Source: Acidobacteriaceae bacterium
GTDB lineage: Bacteria; Acidobacteriota; Terriglobia; Terriglobales; Acidobacteriaceae
Length of the DNA stretch: 8,457 nucleotides
Assembly: GCA_030040115.1 (NCBI GenBank)
Contig: JASHUH010000097.1
Coordinates: 1-8,457, forward strand
Direction: 5' to 3'
Position numbers and translations under genes: made by a program. The notes under the pieces are model-generated. The model saw only the letters and a program-made list of their open reading frames with translations, made no database searches and was not told the DNA's origin. Positions 1-6,525 of the stretch are shown piece after piece; position 1 is the first letter of the stretch, and each line of letters starts with the position of its first letter.

Positions 1-912
1 GAGACAGAATTCACGGCGCGGCAAAATCCGTATCGCGGCTACATCACCATTATCGAAGGCTGCGACAAGTTCTGCTCCTATTGCGTGGTGCCGTTCACGC
101 GGGGCAAAGAGCGGAGCCGGACATCGACATCGGTGCTCGCCGAGGCTTGGCGAATCGCCGACTTGGGTTACACGGAGATTCAGCTGCTGGGCCAGAATGT
201 GAACAGCTATCGCGATCCGGAAGGGAAGCGCAGCTTCGCGGAATTGTTGGCGGCGGTGGGCCAGGTTCCGGGAATCCGCCGGGTGCGGTTCACCACCAGC
301 CATCCGCGTGACTTCACGCGCGATATTGTGGAGGTTATCGACGAAATCCCGACGCTATGCGACCATGTACATCTCCCGGTGCAATCGGGTTCGGTGCGGG
401 TATTGCGCATGATGGCGCGCGAGTATACGCCGGAGTGGTACCTGGAACGGATCGCCTGGATCAAGTCGGCGCGGCGGACGATTTCGTTGACGACCGATAT
501 TATTGTGGGCTTTCCGGGTGAGACGGAGGAGGATTTTATTCAGACCTTGGATCTCCTCGCCACGGTTCAGTACGATGGGGTCTTCGCATTCAAGTATTCC
601 GCGCGGCCCAATACGCCGGCGCTCGTAATGATCGATTCGATTCCGGACGTCGAAAAAGCCAAGCGCCTCCAGGTGCTGCTTGAACGTCAGCGAGAGATAC
701 AAAGAATCAACTATTCCAAGCAGATAGGGAAGATTCTTGAGGTGATGGTCGAGGGGCAGAATCCGACTCGGGGTCAAATCGCCGGGCGTAGCACCCAGAA
801 TAAGCCGGTGAATTTCACCTGCATGCAGCCGATTGCGCCGGCTCCGGGTAGCTACCTGCAAGTGCGTATTACGGGGGCGCATCCAAACAGTCTGACCGGT
901 GAAGCCGTCTGA
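1..912 (+). CDS. miaB: tRNA-2-methylthio-N6-dimethylallyladenosine synthase MiaB, 5' end missing
   Basis: This is the last 303 residues of MiaB, open in frame from base 1, so the start and the N-terminal UPF0004 domain lie outside the window. MiaB is a cytoplasmic radical-SAM enzyme with two 4Fe-4S clusters. It adds a methylthio group to i6A37 of tRNAs that read UNN codons. The radical-SAM motif CxxxCxxC is at in-window residues 21, 25 and 28 (GCDKFCSYC, bases 58-84) and is followed by the family's TRGKERSR. Other family blocks are LLGQNVNSY (about 63-71), HLPVQSGS (about 124-131) and TDIIVGFPGETEEDF (about 164-178). A C-terminal TRAM domain (about 240-303) probably binds tRNA. The NVNSY and HLPVQSGS wording favours MiaB over RimO or MtaB. 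A DUF151 gene follows after 32 bases, suggesting co-transcription. An ATG at base 85 opens the same frame, but it falls just after the cluster cysteines and is not the real start. Confidence 0.94.
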   Translation, partial: ETEFTARQNPYRGYITIIEGCDKFCSYCVVPFTRGKERSRTSTSVLAEAWRIADLGYTEIQLLGQNVNSYRDPEGKRSFAELLAAVGQVPGIRRVRFTTSHPRDFTRDIVEVIDEIPTLCDHVHLPVQSGSVRVLRMMAREYTPEWYLERIAWIKSARRTISLTTDIIVGFPGETEEDFIQTLDLLATVQYDGVFAFKYSARPNTPALVMIDSIPDVEKAKRLQVLLERQREIQRINYSKQIGKILEVMVEGQNPTRGQIAGRSTQNKPVNFTCMQPIAPAPGSYLQVRITGAHPNSLTGEAV

Positions 913-944
913 GAAGGGCTCCGCCCGGGATCCAACGAGGAGCT

Positions 945-1433
945 ATGGATATCGAAGTCAGAATTCGGGGATTAATGATGGATCCATCCACCAATATGCC
1001 CATTGTGGTTCTCAAAGACGTGGCCTCGGAAACGGTGATGCCGATCTGGGTGGGAATCTTTGAGGCTAACGCGATTGCGATTGAAATAGAGAAGCTGGCC
1101 GCGCCTCGTCCCATGACCCATGACCTCATGAGGAACCTCATCGGCAACTTAAATGCTCGCCTGGAACGTATTGTTATTACGGAAATTAAAGACGACACAT
1201 TTCATGCGGTGCTATGGCTGCGGCAGGGTAACGAGGCGGTGACTGTGGATGCGCGGCCGTCGGATGCGATTGCGCTCGCCCTACGGCTGGATTGCCCGAT
1301 CTACGTTTCGGAGCATGTGATGCAAACTGCGAAACTGAACACCACGGGTCCGCCGGAGGGTCCCACGGCGGAACAGTTGCGCACCTGGCTGGAAGGCTTG
1401 AACGACGAGGACCTGGGCCGTTATAAGATGTAG
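945..1433 (+). CDS. Bifunctional nuclease family protein (DUF151/BFN)
   Basis: A 162-residue protein of the DUF151 (BFN) family, whose name comes from plant members with DNase and RNase activity. The role of bacterial members is poorly known. The conserved core runs from residue 1 to about 130: MxIEVRIRGLMMDP at the N-terminus, LPIWVGIFEANAI-like wording around residues 35-48 (here MPIWVGIFEANAI), MTHDL near 60, and the signature VDARPSDAIALALR around 101-114. A short, less conserved tail ends in a charged GLNDEDLGRYKM. Full length is typical of the family. The start is set by the family N-terminus and by GAGGAG at 937-942, although only 2 bases separate it from ATG. The gene lies 32 bases after miaB on the same strand, so it is probably in the same operon; the spacer has a small GGGC/GCCC stem at 916-926 that does not look like a terminator. 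No transmembrane segment or signal peptide is visible. Confidence 0.93.
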   Translation: MDIEVRIRGLMMDPSTNMPIVVLKDVASETVMPIWVGIFEANAIAIEIEKLAAPRPMTHDLMRNLIGNLNARLERIVITEIKDDTFHAVLWLRQGNEAVTVDARPSDAIALALRLDCPIYVSEHVMQTAKLNTTGPPEGPTAEQLRTWLEGLNDEDLGRYKM

Positions 1434-1456
1434 ACCCGAGCAGGGAAGGAATGGCA

Positions 1457-1501
1457 ATGGACGAGAAGCGCCCGAACCGTTTGATGGAGCGCAGAATTTG
1501 A
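1457..1501 (+). other. Mini-ORF with ribosome binding site, possible gene remnant or leader peptide
   Basis: A reading frame of 14 codons (MDEKRPNRLMERRI, stop TGA at 1499-1501) starts 23 bases after the DUF151 stop. AAGGA at 1446-1450 lies 6 bases before its ATG, a good Shine-Dalgarno spacing. An in-frame ATG at 1451 would add two residues but touches the AAGGA. It may be the surviving 5' tip of a third operon gene, a leader peptide, or chance. I do not recognise the peptide. Confidence 0.2.
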
Positions 1502-1503
1502 GT

Positions 1504-1520
1504 TAACAGAATATCTGTTA
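1504..1520. promoter_or_regulatory. Perfect 7+7 palindrome, operator-like
   Basis: TAACAGAATATCTGTTA is an exact inverted repeat: TAACAGA, a 3-base centre ATA, then TCTGTTA. It lies in a locally AT-rich patch of a GC-rich spacer, 78 bases before the ATG of the large secreted protein. A weak sigma-70-like pair surrounds it (TTGAGT at 1498-1503; TTATCA at 1518-1523 with TAATTT at 1541-1546), so a protein bound here could control that promoter. It could also be a small hairpin after the DUF151 gene, but there is no T-tract. The regulator family cannot be named from the half-site. Confidence 0.35.
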
Positions 1521-1598
1521 TCAGACGTAATTTCAGCTTTAATTTCCGCTCGCGCTCCGGGCGCAACGACCCACCTCGGTCTATCGGGAGCCTACTCC

Positions 1599-4500
1599 AT
1601 GTTTGGTTCGATGACTCGAACGCACCGGTTGGTTCGCTTTCCTCGTGTCAACATATTGATGCTCATGCTGTTCGCGCTGGTCAGCGCTTCGGTTCCAGCC
1701 GCGGCGGCGTCTGTGTTTACCACGCGCCCCGATGACCCGGCGGCGGTGTATCTTTCCGCGCCGCAATTCGGGGCGCACGGGGATGGCGCCGCTGACGACA
1801 GCGCCGCGATTCAGAGCGCCATTGATAAGGCCGACGGACCGGAACGCGCCGGAATCGTGTTCATCCCTTCGGGCCAGTATCGGATCAAGCGGACAATTTA
1901 TGTATGGCCGGGGGTGCGCGTGATCGGCTATGGCGCGACGCGGCCGGTGTTCGTGCTCGCCGCCAATACGCCGGGATTCCAAACCGGCGTGAGCGATATG
2001 GTGTTCTTTGCCGGATTCAAGCCCGGTGGCCAGCTCAGCAGGAGGTTCCGCATACCTTTTCCTCCGCCGGGCACGGTCCCTCCCAACGACGCGATTGCCG
2101 ATGCGAATCCCGGCACATTCTATTCGGCGCTCAGCAACATTGACTTCGAGATCGGCCCTGGCAATCCGGCCGCCATCGCCATTCGCTTTCACGTGGCCCA
2201 GCACTCCTATCTCAGCCACATCGACTTTCACATCGGTTCGGGACTGGCCGGGCTCACGGAGGTTGGGAACGAGGCTGAGGATCTGCATTTTTACGGCGGC
2301 CGGTACGGTATCCTCACCGACAAAACCTCGCCGGCGTGGCAGTTCACGCTGATCGACTCGGTGTTCGAGGGTCAGCGGGAGGCGGCGATCCGCGAGCATG
2401 AGGCGGCGTTGACGCTCATCCGCGACGCCTTCAGGAATGTGCCCACGGCCATTGACATCGATCCGACGTATTCCGACGAGTTGTGGGTGAAGGATTGCCG
2501 GTTTGAGCAGATTGCCGGGCAGGCGCTGATCGTGAGCAATGAGAAGAGCCCGCTCACCGAGATCGGGGTGGAAGACGCCGTAGTGAAGGACGCGCCAACG
2601 TTCACGTTGTTGCGCGAGAGCGGACGGAAATTGGTCGGGAAAGGCGCGATTTACAAGGTTAGAAATTTCAATTTCGGGCTGATTGTGCCCGGCGAGGGGC
2701 GGACGGGCGCGATGGGAATGCGGTATGACGCGGAGGCCCTGAATACGCTGCCGGCGCCGCTGCCGCCGGCCATCCGGCCCCTGCCGCCTTCGGACGAGTG
2801 GGTGAACGTCCATACGCTCGGGGTCAAAGGTGATGGCGCCACCGACGACACTGCGGCGATCCAGCAGGCGATCGAAAGCCATCGCGTGCTCTACTTCCCC
2901 AGCGGACACTATCTGGTGAGCGACACGCTCACCTTGAAGCCGGACACGGTGCTGATTGGGTTTCATCCCTTCCTCACTCAGTTCGATCTGCACGACTCGA
3001 CGCCCGGATATCAGGGTGTGGGCGCGCCGAAGGCGCTGATCGCCGCGCCTGAGGGCGGGCGCAACATCATGAGCGGATTGGGAGTGTACACCGGCGGCAT
3101 CAATCCGCGCGCCACCGGCGTGCTTTGGGAAGCGGGCGAGGACTCGCTGATGGACGACGTGCGCCTGCTGGGCGGCCATGGCAGCGGCTTTAACCCGTAT
3201 AACGATACCCACACCGGCGACCCCGATCCGCACAAACGATGGGACGGGCAGTATCCGAGTTTGTGGGTGATGCATGGCGGGGGCACGTTCGCCAATATCT
3301 GGTCGCCAGACACTTTCGCGCAGGCCGGCTTCTACGTTTCGGACACGAAGACGCCGGGCCACGTGTATGAGCTCTCCGTCGAGCACCACGTGCGCAACGA
3401 GATCAAGTTCGTTCACGCGCAGAACTGGGACATCAATGCTCCGCAAACCGAAGAAGAGGCCGGCGAAGGTCCCGAGGCGTTGTCGCTGGAGTTCGACGCG
3501 TGCAGAAACATCACCATCGCCAATTATCACGGGTATCGCGTGACGCGGTCGCGGGCACCCTTCCCTGCCGCGGTGCGCGTTAACGATTCGGCGGACCTTC
3601 ATTTCCGCAATGTGCTCGTCAATGCCGAGAGCGGGTTTGCGACTTGCGACAAGAACGGCTGCGGCACATTTTTGCGCATGAGCAAATTTCCTTTCGCAAA
3701 CGCCATCGAGGACGTAACACACCATCTCGAAGTGCGGGAGCGGAAGTTTGCCGTCCTGGACATTGCAGCCAATCCGGCGACGCCGGCGCCGGATGACGCC
3801 TCGGCGGTGCTGGCGCCGGGCGCGAAGATGGAGAAGCTCGAAGACGGATTCTTTTCGATCTCCGGCGCTGCGGTCGACGCTGCCGGCAAACTGTACTTTG
3901 TCGATGACCATCAGCAGCGGATTTATGGATGGTCGCCGGCCCAGGGCCTCACCATCGAGCGCGACAATCCGCTCGATCCGGTGAATCTTGCTTTCGACAA
4001 GTCGGGCGATCTGCTGGTGCTTTCTTCGGCGGGCGCGGATGCGACCGTTTACTGGTTCCGGCCCGGAACACCCGCGGATCAGATCACGGTGCTGAAGCCG
4101 CAGGCGGCGTCGCCGCATCCGGGCGCGGCGGTGATTCTGCCGGTGAACTACTGGAACAACGGCGAATTCGAAAATCAGCTTGATTTCAATACGTTCACCT
4201 ATCGCACCCTGGCGCAGATGTTCACGGCGGACCTGACCACGCCCAAGGCGCAGGAATATATTGCGCCGGACGGGAGCGCGTTTTTGCCCGCCGACCGGGT
4301 GTTCCAGCAAGGCCCGCCGGACTCGACCGGCTGGCGGTTCTCCGACACCCTGGACGCGTCGGGTTTCCTGAGCGCACTGCCGGGAAAGCAGGTGTACGTG
4401 AGCAGCGAGTCGCAGGACCGGACGTATCGCGCGACCGTGAAAGCCGACGGAACCCTGGGCAATCTCGAACCCTTTGCCGAGCGTGGCGGCGAGAGCGTGG

Positions 4501-4691
4501 CCGTGGACGGCAGAGGCAACGTGTACGTGGCTAACGGGCAGATTTTTGTTTACAGCCCGGCGGGCAAGCAGATCGGCGAAATCGACGTGCCGGAGCGGCC
4601 CATCGACCTGGTGTTTGGCGGCGCCGATCACCGGACCCTCTTGATCCTCAGCCACCACACGCTGTTTGCGGTGGAGGTGCGCGGAATATAG
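1599..4691 (+). CDS. Secreted tandem beta-helix (pectate lyase/GH55-like) protein with C-terminal beta-propeller-like region
   Basis: A 1030-residue exported protein. Residues 1-37 form a signal peptide: basic start, hydrophobic core ILMLMLFALVSA and a probable cut after VPAAAA. Two beta-helix modules of the pectate-lyase-3 type begin with matching motifs: GDGAADDSAAIQ at 61-72 (module about 50-370) and GDGATDDTAAIQ at 411-422 (module about 401-720). A proline-rich hinge (about 385-398) separates them. Tandem helices of this kind are typical of GH55 exo-beta-1,3-glucanases. The second module carries VEHH (594-597) and QTEEE (616-620), which resemble GH55 active-site surroundings as I recall them. 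Residues about 745-1030 look like SMP-30/NHL-type blades (DAAGKLYFVDD, DKSGDLLVLSS, DGRGNVYVANG). The start is supported by GGGAG at 1586-1590, 8 bases upstream. It probably acts on extracellular or periplasmic polysaccharide; lyase and glucanase roles are both possible, and an inactive binding role cannot be excluded. Confidence 0.88.
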   Translation: MFGSMTRTHRLVRFPRVNILMLMLFALVSASVPAAAASVFTTRPDDPAAVYLSAPQFGAHGDGAADDSAAIQSAIDKADGPERAGIVFIPSGQYRIKRTIYVWPGVRVIGYGATRPVFVLAANTPGFQTGVSDMVFFAGFKPGGQLSRRFRIPFPPPGTVPPNDAIADANPGTFYSALSNIDFEIGPGNPAAIAIRFHVAQHSYLSHIDFHIGSGLAGLTEVGNEAEDLHFYGGRYGILTDKTSPAWQFTLIDSVFEGQREAAIREHEAALTLIRDAFRNVPTAIDIDPTYSDELWVKDCRFEQIAGQALIVSNEKSPLTEIGVEDAVVKDAPTFTLLRESGRKLVGKGAIYKVRNFNFGLIVPGEGRTGAMGMRYDAEALNTLPAPLPPAIRPLPPSDEWVNVHTLGVKGDGATDDTAAIQQAIESHRVLYFPSGHYLVSDTLTLKPDTVLIGFHPFLTQFDLHDSTPGYQGVGAPKALIAAPEGGRNIMSGLGVYTGGINPRATGVLWEAGEDSLMDDVRLLGGHGSGFNPYNDTHTGDPDPHKRWDGQYPSLWVMHGGGTFANIWSPDTFAQAGFYVSDTKTPGHVYELSVEHHVRNEIKFVHAQNWDINAPQTEEEAGEGPEALSLEFDACRNITIANYHGYRVTRSRAPFPAAVRVNDSADLHFRNVLVNAESGFATCDKNGCGTFLRMSKFPFANAIEDVTHHLEVRERKFAVLDIAANPATPAPDDASAVLAPGAKMEKLEDGFFSISGAAVDAAGKLYFVDDHQQRIYGWSPAQGLTIERDNPLDPVNLAFDKSGDLLVLSSAGADATVYWFRPGTPADQITVLKPQAASPHPGAAVILPVNYWNNGEFENQLDFNTFTYRTLAQMFTADLTTPKAQEYIAPDGSAFLPADRVFQQGPPDSTGWRFSDTLDASGFLSALPGKQVYVSSESQDRTYRATVKADGTLGNLEPFAERGGESVAVDGRGNVYVANGQIFVYSPAGKQIGEIDVPERPIDLVFGGADHRTLLILSHHTLFAVEVRGI

Positions 4692-4711
4692 GGCGCGCTT
4701 CCCTGCCCTGG

Positions 4712-4735
4712 ATGGCCCTGTTTCGTAAGGGCCAT
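4712..4735 (+). terminator. Hairpin after the beta-helix gene, possible terminator
   Basis: ATGGCCCT (4712-4719) pairs exactly with AGGGCCAT (4728-4735) around an 8-base loop, giving an 8-bp stem that begins 20 bases after the stop codon of the upstream gene. No T-tract follows, so it may protect the 3' end of the message or help Rho-dependent ending rather than act as a classical intrinsic terminator. Confidence 0.4.
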
Positions 4736-4760
4736 TCGGCGCCGCCGAACAGGCTGCGAG

Positions 4761-4791
4761 CACCCCCACCCCCCTACCCTCTTTCTTCTCT
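4761..4791. repeat. Polypyrimidine tract
   Basis: A 31-base run is almost all C and T on the plus strand, with A only at 4762, 4768 and 4776; the other strand is G-rich with runs of G5 and G6. It directly precedes the AT-rich repeat cluster at 4797. I recall similar G-rich tracts beside such repeats in acidobacterial spacers, but this is unverified. Confidence 0.45.
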
Positions 4792-4796
4792 GTGAA

Positions 4797-4896
4797 TAAA
4801 CGGTTTGTTTTCAAAATTTTACGCGAATAGTTGCACTGCAAGTGACTGAAAAGACAGGTACTTAGCCGCAGAAATTTGAGAGCAAAGGAGTTACGG
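4797..4896. repeat. Cluster of three degenerate repeat units, one inverted
   Basis: Two similar units lie on the plus strand: at about 4836-4866 (core TGAAAAGACAGGTACTTA) and 4868-4896 (core TTTGAGAGCAAAGGAGTTA). A third lies on the minus strand at about 4797-4824 (core TTTTGAAAACAAACCGTTTA). All fit a loose pattern TGAAAACAAAGGAsTTA. By hand alignment the minus-strand unit matches the third plus unit at 15 of 23 positions, so the cluster could also fold as an imperfect hairpin. It is clearly more AT-rich than its surroundings. From memory, spacers in Koribacter-like genomes contain very similar units, so this may be a dispersed non-coding element of the phylum. Confidence 0.5.
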
Positions 4897-4902
4897 TTGT
4901 CA

Positions 4903-4941
4903 TTTTCGGCTTTTCGGCCGGTTTTGCCGGTTTTCTTCGGT
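4903..4941. repeat. Short irregular TTTT/CGG-rich tandem tract
   Basis: Four consecutive blocks share a TTTT-plus-CGG design: TTTTCGGC, TTTTCGGCCGG, TTTTGCCGG and TTTTCTTCGG. A weak CGGC/GCCG stem (4916-4929) followed by GTTTTCTT could act as a poor terminator on the plus strand. Low-complexity drift is equally likely. Confidence 0.35.
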
Positions 4942-5315
4942 CGCAATCTTCTACGGATTGCCCCTGATTCTGCATGAGAAGTCAGGTTTCAGGGGTCAGA
5001 AGTTAGAAAGCCTCTCTCGATTTCCGATCAAACGATGCGCTTTTCCGGCTTGATGCTTCCTATTATGACGCAATGCGCGAAATAACCGGCAAGTGGAAGC
5101 ACTTTGCTTTTTTCCCCGATGCGCAATTCTTCGCTTGACCGCGGAAGGCGCCGGTTACGGCGAGACCGGAAAACCTGGAATCTCGCCAAGTTCCGTGATG
5201 GGTCGCCGCTCCGTGGTGCGTCCGATTCGCCCGGTCCCATCTTTCCGGCAAAAGAGGCTCGAAGAATCATGGACGGGAGTGCGAACTGAGTGGTTGCTTC
5301 ATCGCTTCAGGAATA

Positions 5316-5549
5316 ATGAACAGCATGAGCGACGAAAGCACTCCAGCGACGAGGGCGGATCTGGAATTTCTGAAGAATGAGCTTTTGGAACGGATCAAGA
5401 GGTCGGAAACCACGCTTTTGCGTGAGTTCCGCAAGTGGGCCATCAGTTTCGATTCGCGTTTCCACGCCAATCAGACCTTGGTTGAAGGCTTCAGCGAACG
5501 CATGGTCTCGCTCGAGGAGCGAGTTTCCGATCTGGAACGGAGACTCTAG
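5316..5549 (+). CDS. Small coiled-coil protein of unknown function
   Basis: A 77-residue soluble, highly charged protein with no signal peptide or membrane segment. From residue 13 onward it is helix-forming: RADLEFLKNELLERIKRSE, then a tryptophan-containing LLREFRKWAISFDSRF, then a C-terminal heptad region ending in MVSLEERVSDLERRL, where M63, L66, V70, L73 and L77 give coiled-coil spacing. It probably forms a homo-oligomer. I recall short acidobacterial proteins with the same plan (TRADLE near the start, ERLxxLERRL at the end), but no function. The start is ambiguous: AGGA at 5309-5312 is only 3 bases from ATG 5316 and 12 from ATG 5325. The stop TAG abuts the PIN-domain remnant that begins at 5551. 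It could instead be a spurious frame, but the heptad pattern argues for a real gene. Confidence 0.62.
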   Translation: MNSMSDESTPATRADLEFLKNELLERIKRSETTLLREFRKWAISFDSRFHANQTLVEGFSERMVSLEERVSDLERRL

Positions 5550-5550
5550 G

Positions 5551-5655
5551 TTTGCGCTGACGGTGGGGGCGCACGGGGCGCGGGTGATTACCTCGAACCG
5601 CGCCGACTTCGAGCTGATCCGGGAGCATCGGAGTTTCCGGCTGGAAGTGTGGTGA
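5551..5655 (+). pseudogene. C-terminal remnant of a PIN-domain (VapC-like) toxin
   Basis: Thirty-four codons before a TGA read like the end of a PIN-domain ribonuclease: an alanine/glycine helix (ALTVGAHG), then a strand and loop GARVITSNRADF that matches the family's (L/V)(V/I)TxNxxDF motif. The Asp of that motif is the last acidic residue of the PIN active site. The first three acidic residues and about 90-100 residues of the domain are missing. The frame continues upstream only as a shadow of the coiled-coil gene, so this is a stump rather than a gene. VapC toxins cleave RNA and are paired with an antitoxin; no antitoxin gene is visible here. The remnant starts within two bases of the preceding stop codon, suggesting that a deletion joined them. 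Confidence 0.55.
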
Positions 5656-5756
5656 GGGCGATGTGGCTGGACGGGGTTCGTGCATTCCTGGGTTTCAAGA
5701 CTGGTCGTCGCCGGCATTGCGTGGGCCTGGACCACCCCTTTCGGAGATTGGAGCCT

Positions 5757-6461
5757 TTACGGGTTCAACCGCTTCTGTACGTGGGCAAGATTACCCTTGA
5801 AGGTCTGGTTGGCTGGATCGAGGGGCCGTCGCCTTGTTGTACTCGTCCCGGGCCTCAGCGTACAAACCCTTTTGCTCGAGGGCATAGCCGAGATTATTGC
5901 GAGCAACGGCATAACCGGGGTTGAGCCGCAGCGCTTCCCGTTCTTCACCGATTGCTCCGTCCCAGTCGCCGCTCTTGTAACCCAGAGCCCGGGCATGGAC
6001 TGCTTCTTATCCACGGGAAACTTGATCGATCCCATATACCGAATATCGTTGATGGGATCGCTGAGAAATGTCAGGTACACGCCGTCGTTTTTGATGGTGA
6101 CAGCCACCAGCCAGCACTTTTCGCCGGAAACAAATTGGCGCACCTGCACCGCGCTATTGGGAGCGGAGCCGGCGAGCATCATCCTGGTCATGCCGCCGGC
6201 GTTGAGCTTGCCGTCGTGATAGGAGACCACGCCGGTGCGCGAGGCCGACTTGGTCGGGTCGTACATGACCAGGCCGGATTTCAACAGCGCGATCACGTCG
6301 CCGGCGGTGACGATGTCGCTATCGTCGGCCGTCGCCTGGGTGACATGATACTTCGCCTCAATGGCCGCCTTGACGGCGCCAGGCGCGTCCAGCGATGGCG
6401 CGTGGCGCGCCGGATACGACAACAGAAGCACAAAGGCCGGAGCCAGAGAACGCCAGTTCAT
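5757..6461 (-). pseudogene. Secreted protein of an Acidobacteriota-type family, C-terminus lost (frame runs into TPR fragment)
   Basis: The minus-strand frame starts at ATG 6461 with GGAG 9 bases upstream and is open for 234 codons. Residues 1-26 look like a signal peptide (MNWRSLAPAFVLLLSYPARHA). Residues 27 to about 157 read as a conserved exported domain: KAAIEAKYHVTQ, DSDIVTAGDVIALLKSGLVM, FVSGEKCWLVAV and DGVYLTFLSDPINDIRYMGS followed by KFPVDKKQSMP. I recall this arrangement in acidobacterial proteins of unknown function that continue for many residues after the KFP block. Here, from about base 5990, the frame becomes low-quality (GTSTTRRRPLDP), while another frame carries a clear TPR. 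So the family C-terminus is replaced. Either a deletion fused two genes out of frame, or a single frameshift broke one longer gene. A 234-residue product could still be made; whether it works is unknown. Confidence 0.6.
5791..6006 (-). pseudogene. TPR-domain fragment, out of frame with the upstream secreted domain
   Basis: On the minus strand, a frame bounded by stops (TAA at 6007-6009 and TAA at 5791-5793) holds 71 codons with no start codon. It contains two tetratricopeptide repeats: one around HARALGYKSGDWDGAIGEE and REALRLNPGYA, the next around NNLGYALEQKGLYAEARDEY. The Gly, Ala and Pro positions and the LNP turn fit the TPR consensus. TPRs bind other proteins or peptides. The fragment overlaps the end of the secreted-domain frame by only a few codons, with the change-over near 5990, so it is either the tail of the same gene after a frameshift or a stump of a second gene. 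Confidence 0.62.
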
Positions 6462-6525
6462 AGGGTGCAGCTCCAGGATTGGGATGGGCAGCGAGAGCTG
6501 GAAACCTGGGAGAACTCTGGCAGGG

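Larger units (their letters stand above)
4692..5315. other. Gene-free stretch of 624 bases with repeats
   Basis: No convincing gene. It holds the hairpin at 4712-4735, a polypyrimidine tract at 4761-4791, degenerate repeat units at 4797-4896, a TTTT/CGG-rich tract at 4903-4941 and a GTCAG-type patch (GAAGTCAGG, GGTCAGAAG) at about 4978-5003. The open frames at 5028-5289 on both strands have no family-like motifs. One frame, 5007-5138 plus strand, is open for 43 codons with an F/Y/K-rich composition unlike the GC-rich shadow frames, but has no good start and no motif I know. A weak stem with T-tail (AAGC/GCTT then TTTTTT) sits near 5096-5114. Confidence 0.5.

Noticed and set aside
916..926. 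GGGC/GCCC stem between miaB and the DUF151 gene as a terminator
   Set aside because: The stem is only 4 bp with a 3-base loop and no T-tract, within a 32-base operon-like gap.
4797..4896. CRISPR array
   Set aside because: Only three degenerate units, in both orientations, with no equal-length spacers and no cas genes nearby.
1581..4946. Open minus-strand frame of 1121 codons opposite the whole beta-helix gene
   Set aside because: Its codons line up exactly with the sense codons, so its stops would need sense TTA, CTA or TCA codons, which a GC-rich gene avoids. The translation is rich in R, H and G with no motifs, while the sense strand has a signal peptide and clear domains.
5028..5289. Small overlapping frames on both strands before the coiled-coil gene
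   Set aside because: No ribosome binding site, motif or family-like wording; basic, low-complexity translations typical of chance frames.
5680..6219. Plus-strand frame of 179 codons starting with a hydrophobic, tryptophan-rich stretch
   Set aside because: It looks membrane-like at first, but it is antisense to the TPR and secreted-domain frames and has no ribosome binding site or conserved pattern.
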